DNA from: Hyaloscypha bicolor E
Taxonomy: Eukaryota; Ascomycota; Leotiomycetes; Helotiales; Hyaloscyphaceae
DNA length: 64,000 nucleotides
NCBI RefSeq assembly: GCF_002865645.1
Contig: NW_020194684.1
Coordinates: forward strand, 5,185,952-5,249,951
Direction of reading: 5' to 3'
Shown here in pieces: positions 60,146-64,000 of this stretch. Positions within the stretch are counted from its first letter, which is position 1. Each line of letters starts with the position of its first letter. The notes below the pieces were generated by a model that saw nothing but the letters and a program-made list of their open reading frames with translations, was not told the origin of the DNA and ran no database searches. The translations under genes were made by a program, and so were the position numbers.

Positions 60146-61450
60146 ATGAATGGGGGGGCAACAAAGGAAACAAACAGGGATCATGCATTGGGCGGAGTCA
60201 CAGATTCGGAGTTTAGGAAATGGGAGGATTCATTCTTGGAGTTGAGATTTAGATCGAACATTCGTTTGGCAGGACAGGAAAAGGTGCTTCTTGCGTGTCT
60301 CGCCTCGAATTTACGAGACAGAATGACGGTTCACGGTCGATATACCCTTCTTTAGCATCACAGCCAGCTGAAAAAAGATTTGGACAACAACACTTCTTTC
60401 AACCTGCATCGTACGTACAAGTGACAGCCGCTATTGGGGCGCTGAAGACATGGGTTCAGTACCATGCCCCGAGTAGATTGAAATTGAAGGGTATGGCGGG
60501 GGTGCAAGCAAGTTGCAACAGTCAGAGGGAGCCAGTGCCGAGACGAAACAGTGCCAACCATGCTTACCGGTTCTTGGAGAGGTGATGGGGGTGAGATTCC
60601 AAACAGCACACCTGGCTGCAGAAAATCCCAAAAAAGGAACAGCAATTAGCAGAGGTGAGACGAGTGCAGATGCGGAAATGCGCAGCTCGCCCACGGCGCG
60701 GTGCGGTGCGGTGCGGTGCTGTAGGTGATGGCGTCTGTCAGTATCATGAGGTCCACGGCAAGCGGGCCTGTGGTACAGTTGGAGGCCGCCAGGCGAAGAC
60801 ACAGCCCCTTTCTTTTTAGAACAATACTGTGTAATGTATTGGCTCGCGTGGCTGCGGCTGGTCGACTGTGGTTGGCGAGCGTGCAGTGGGGCGAGGTAAA
60901 TGTGCAGCAGGCCAATGGCAGCCTGCGAGTCGTTCCTCCCTTCAACCCCATCTAGTTGATGTCGCCGAGATAATTCTCTCTGTCTTCTGCCATGTGAGGT
61001 AAGCTGAGCCTTTTTTACACTTTCACACGGGAGATTAGAGGCCCTAGGAAACCTGGGCCTCTGCAGCAGCGCTCCTTTTACGAGACGCGAGCCAGGGCCG
61101 CCGCTGAATGGTGGGCAAACGCGAAGCTGCCAGGATCAACCGATTCAACCGCACCCCAAACCTGGGATACAAGCGCCACCTGCAACATGAAACGGTGGGG
61201 CTGAGATCACGGACGCCATGCCCGACACCCCTGTTCGGAGATGCACCACCATGGCTGTGAAGTGTGTTGTTGAAGGCCTCGTTTTCTGGTGACTACTTGG
61301 TCATGGTATATTTATGGAAATTCTAGAGACATGATCACCGAGGCTGGTTGCCCAACGGTCCACTGGCTCGGCACCACAGGACCACCGTCTTACAATCCTT
61401 CAGCCTTGCACAGCAATGCAAGGCTCACCCCTGACGTCCTCTGTACTCAC

Positions 61451-61515
<65 letters not shown>

Positions 61516-62310
61516 AGACTTGGACAAGGACTTGTTTAGGTTCTCCCCAGAGGGTGGTTGGTGCATGAAATTTGGGGAGATCATGAGTGCTTGATCTGTT
61601 TCGACCAGTATCGTGAGATTTGGAATTTCGGGACGTTCCAGGGACTTCCTGGAAGTTGCTGTTTCCGGGTTCTCCCCGCGTTTGTATTTATTCTTCCTGA
61701 TCTGGCTAGCTGTTCGTCGCACCACCTTGTCCTTGACACTTGGCACTTGCAGATGGGATGGCATATGCCACATGGAAGATGTGTGAAACATGCAGCTGAA
61801 GTCTGAAATGGAACGATGCGCAGATAGCAACATATGCCGTGTCTTATCATGAACCCCCGCGAGGTGTCTTGGAACGGACCTACAGTCGGACCGTTGGCGA
61901 AGCCGAAAATGGAAGCTGCGAAGGAGTGTGTTGCAGTGTTGAAGCCTGCTTGACGTCCTCAGGGGGTCATCGTTCACGTGTTTGACACACTTCAGAGAAA
62001 TGGCGAGCTGGATTTCATCGTGCCAGAACATACTCGATCTTCCATCCTCAATCATATCTCTTGGAGTTGGCTTCAAGACCAAATTATGATTTTCGAGCTC
62101 TTTCGGTGCTGAACCTCGTGGTGATGATTGAACACCGAGAAGGCGCAAGGACTCTGAACCAAAACAGCAAGTGCGATGTTAGAAGTTCAGGCTTTCCTTG
62201 ACTTCAATCCAAAGCAATGGAGATCTTCCATACACATCATCTCCATTGCATCCAACTTTTGGCTTTCTCAACTCCATTCCATACGTTAAGCGAATTCTTA
62301 TACTTTCAAT
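60146..62310. other. Intergenic region with simple repeats
   Basis: Contains a (GGTGC)n pentanucleotide tract at about 60698-60720 and the C60 homopolymer described separately. The minus-strand frame 61450-62148 (232 codons) ends in the homopolymer, has no recognisable domain, and is not accepted as a gene. Confidence 0.4.
61454..61513. repeat. 60-base poly-C homopolymer
   Basis: An uninterrupted run of 60 C residues between TAA and GGAGAC. Perfect C/G homopolymers of this length are very rare in nuclear genomes and are G-quadruplex prone. It may be a real G/C tract, a collapsed or polymerase-slipped region, or an assembly artefact. Confidence 0.9.
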
Positions 62311-64000
62311 ATGAGTACGGACAATTCCATACTCGGACAGCAGACTTTTTCTCCGCCCCTACGCTCCCCAGGCTCTTCCAAAAGCAGCGTGAGACATTCT
62401 TCCAATGGCAGCAACGCATCACTTCCAACCATTGTTGAGGTTCCAGAAGATGTTGTTACCCAAAGGGACCCATACGTGTAAGGTCTTTTTATGTGCCCCC
62501 TGACTGCGGACGTTGACAAGGAGCAGGAAGACAGGGTTTCGCGGCGTCCTGGAATCTCCCTATTGTACAGGTTTTGCTATTCTTGCAGCTATTGGAGGAT
62601 TCGCTCTCGGTATGGTTTTCCTATTGTGCTCAGTCCCCTCACGATCTTTCACCTCCCGAATGCATTTAGAGCGAAAGGAACTGACGAAGTAACAGGATAT
62701 AATCAGGGACTCATGCCAATCTCTCTCATCACGGAACAAATTGTTACCCAGTTTCCTCAGATCGACCTCAATTTCATCGCCGCGATAACCCAATTGGGAG
62801 GTTTCTTGGGAGCATTGATAATGGGGTGAGGCGCTCTGCGATGCTTTTACTTCGAAACCTCGCTCAACAGTTTGCAGATCGGTTGCAGACCATTGCGCGA
62901 GAAAGAGGTCAATTGGCATCGCAGCTGTCGTTTTCATCTCCGGATTCGTCTTTCAGACGATTTCAATGAATTATACCATGCTGGTTGTAGCGCGATTAGT
63001 CGGTGGTATCGCCATCGGGATGCTTTCAGTGATCACACCTATCTATATCTCGGAGATCAGTCCCCCGGAAATCAGAGGCAGTTTGTTGGTATTCAGTGAG
63101 TCTCTTCATTCTCATGCCTATTTCAGTATTGTGAGAACCGTTCAATGTCCCAGCAAGGCCTGAACATTACGCGTGGCTTCTTTTGACATAGCTTTTTCGG
63201 ACATTGTATGCAAGTGCTTTCTCAAATGTGCTGGCCAGTCCTGAACATTTTCCCGAGTAGCAAGATCATGCTGATCAATTCTGGCAGCGGATGTTCTAAT
63301 CGCTCTTGGAACAATGGCATCTTTCTGGATCAGCGTCGCTACCGGGCACATGGATGGCGAGGAGATTTGGAGACTTCCATTTGTGTTTCTCGTGAGTTCA
63401 GCATCGCTTTTCGTATACTTGGAACAATTACCAACTACTCAAGGTAATTCCAGGGCTGATACTTGGGATCGGTGCAATTTGTATGCCTTTCTCCCCTCGG
63501 TGGCTTGCATCACGATTTGAGAATCAACAAGCCCTGTATTGTCTATCAAAACTTCGACAGCTTTGTCCCGACAATTGCAAAGTCCAAAATGAGTGGATGG
63601 AGATTCGTGTTGAAGTGGCCTACCAGCGAGAGATTACCGAGGCTCGACATCCATTGCTCCAGGATGAATCGTACATCAACGGCATCAAACTTGAACTTCA
63701 ATTGTGGCTGGACTGCTTCAAGTCTCGATACTGGTACCGGACTCACGTTGGCATTGGCATGATGTTCTTTCAGCAATTTGTGGGTATGAAGGCTTTAGCT
63801 TACAATGTTCCTATTCTCTTGGGAACATTAGGTGCAAGCATCGATATACAGATCGCCATGCCTGGGATCTTTGCCGCAGTGCACCTCTTGGGAGCGCTTA
63901 CCTGTCTATGGACAATAGACACGTTTGGGAGAAAACGAGTACTCGTTTCCGGATCGAGCTTGATGCTTGTCTGCCTAATCATTATTGCCGGGTTGAACAG
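62311..64000 (+). CDS. MFS sugar-porter family transporter, 3' end outside window
   Basis: Exons 62311-62477, 62521-62609, 62696-62825, 62878-63095, 63288-63391 and 63444 to the right edge. The N-terminus is cytosolic and Ser-rich (MSTDNSILGQQTFSPPLRSP). TM1 follows FRGVLESPYCTGFAILAAIG then GFALGYNQGLMP. The loop 2-3 motif is ADHCARKRS. TM4 is MNYTMLVVARLVGGIAIGML followed by the sugar-porter signature SEISPPEIRGSLL. The central loop has PFSPRWLASR, a variant of PESPRWL, then HVGIGMMFFQQFVGMKALAY and DTFGRKRVL. The family moves hexoses, polyols or quinate by H+ symport at the plasma membrane. GYNQG in place of the usual GYDQG/GYDTG, and the Lys in FVGMKAL where Asn is typical, may alter substrate use. 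The exon-2 acceptor may be 62520 or 62526. The 192-bp intron 63096-63287 is the least certain junction. Confidence 0.85.

Noticed and set aside
61450..62148. 232-codon minus-strand ORF ending in poly-Gly
   Set aside because: The C-terminus is the homopolymer; the remainder shows no domain, no introns and no coding-like pattern. Kept only as a weak possibility.
40196..62148. A specialised-metabolite or defence gene cluster
   Set aside because: No synthase, tailoring enzyme, NLR or heterokaryon-incompatibility architecture is present beyond degraded ankyrin-like debris; the intact genes are housekeeping or signalling genes.

Overview
The window is nuclear DNA of a filamentous ascomycete (Pezizomycotina; the gene set and protein lengths suggest Leotiomycetes, an inference). 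It shows short spliceosomal introns, mostly 47-95 bp, with CTAAC/CTGAC-like branch sites. It also shows pyrimidine-rich leaders, long intergenic stretches, and fungal families such as a group III HAMP-repeat histidine kinase, a NUC-1-type bHLH factor and a KEOPS Pcc1 subunit. No prokaryotic operons, CRISPR arrays or tRNA genes were seen. All gene models were spliced by hand by requiring GT(or GC)-AG ends and phase closure.

Layout. 1-1734: a kelch-type single-pass membrane protein on the minus strand, cut by the left edge. 4.6-10.3 kb: a gene-poor block with broken coding relics (two 2EXR-type genes, a small membrane ORF, a MADS-box-like fragment) around one intact J-domain gene at 8.6-9.6 kb. 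14.2-16.2 kb: NUC-1/PalcA-like bHLH regulator. 17-24 kb: a compact housekeeping block with Pcc1 (minus), CDC14 (plus), 14-3-3 (minus) and the mitochondrial ATPase inhibitor IF1 (plus). 24.5-28.8 kb: nucleoporin NSP1 and, divergently, a Laa2/DUF5102-like clathrin-adaptor accessory protein. 31.3-33 kb: a three-RRM Csx1/Nam8-type protein. 38.3-39.1 kb: a frameshifted coding relic. 40.2-45 kb: the osmosensing histidine kinase (NIK1/OS-1/BOS1 type). 46.5-47.2 kb: ankyrin-like debris. 47.5-51.7 kb: a Munc13/Ync13-like protein. 52.6-55.7 kb: an F-box protein. 58.6-60.1 kb: an FlbC-like C2H2 factor. 62.3 kb to the right edge: a sugar-porter MFS transporter, truncated.

The intact genes are individually regulated housekeeping and signalling genes with no sign of a biosynthetic cluster. 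Several touch shared cell-biological themes (CDC14, 14-3-3 and Ync13 in cell cycle and cytokinesis; BOS1 and Csx1 in stress signalling), but nothing in the sequence shows that they are co-regulated.

The most unusual signal is in the histidine kinase gene. The codons between the H-box residues RTP and IIGM can be restored only by joining two apparent microexons of 2 nt and 4 nt. Each lies between well-formed introns, and the upstream intron is unusually long (538 bp) and carries zinc-finger-like coding sequence plus an inverted repeat. Other points are a GC-AG intron, a stop-codon-only terminal exon, recurrent GTTCGT donors, and a series of frameshifted gene relics.
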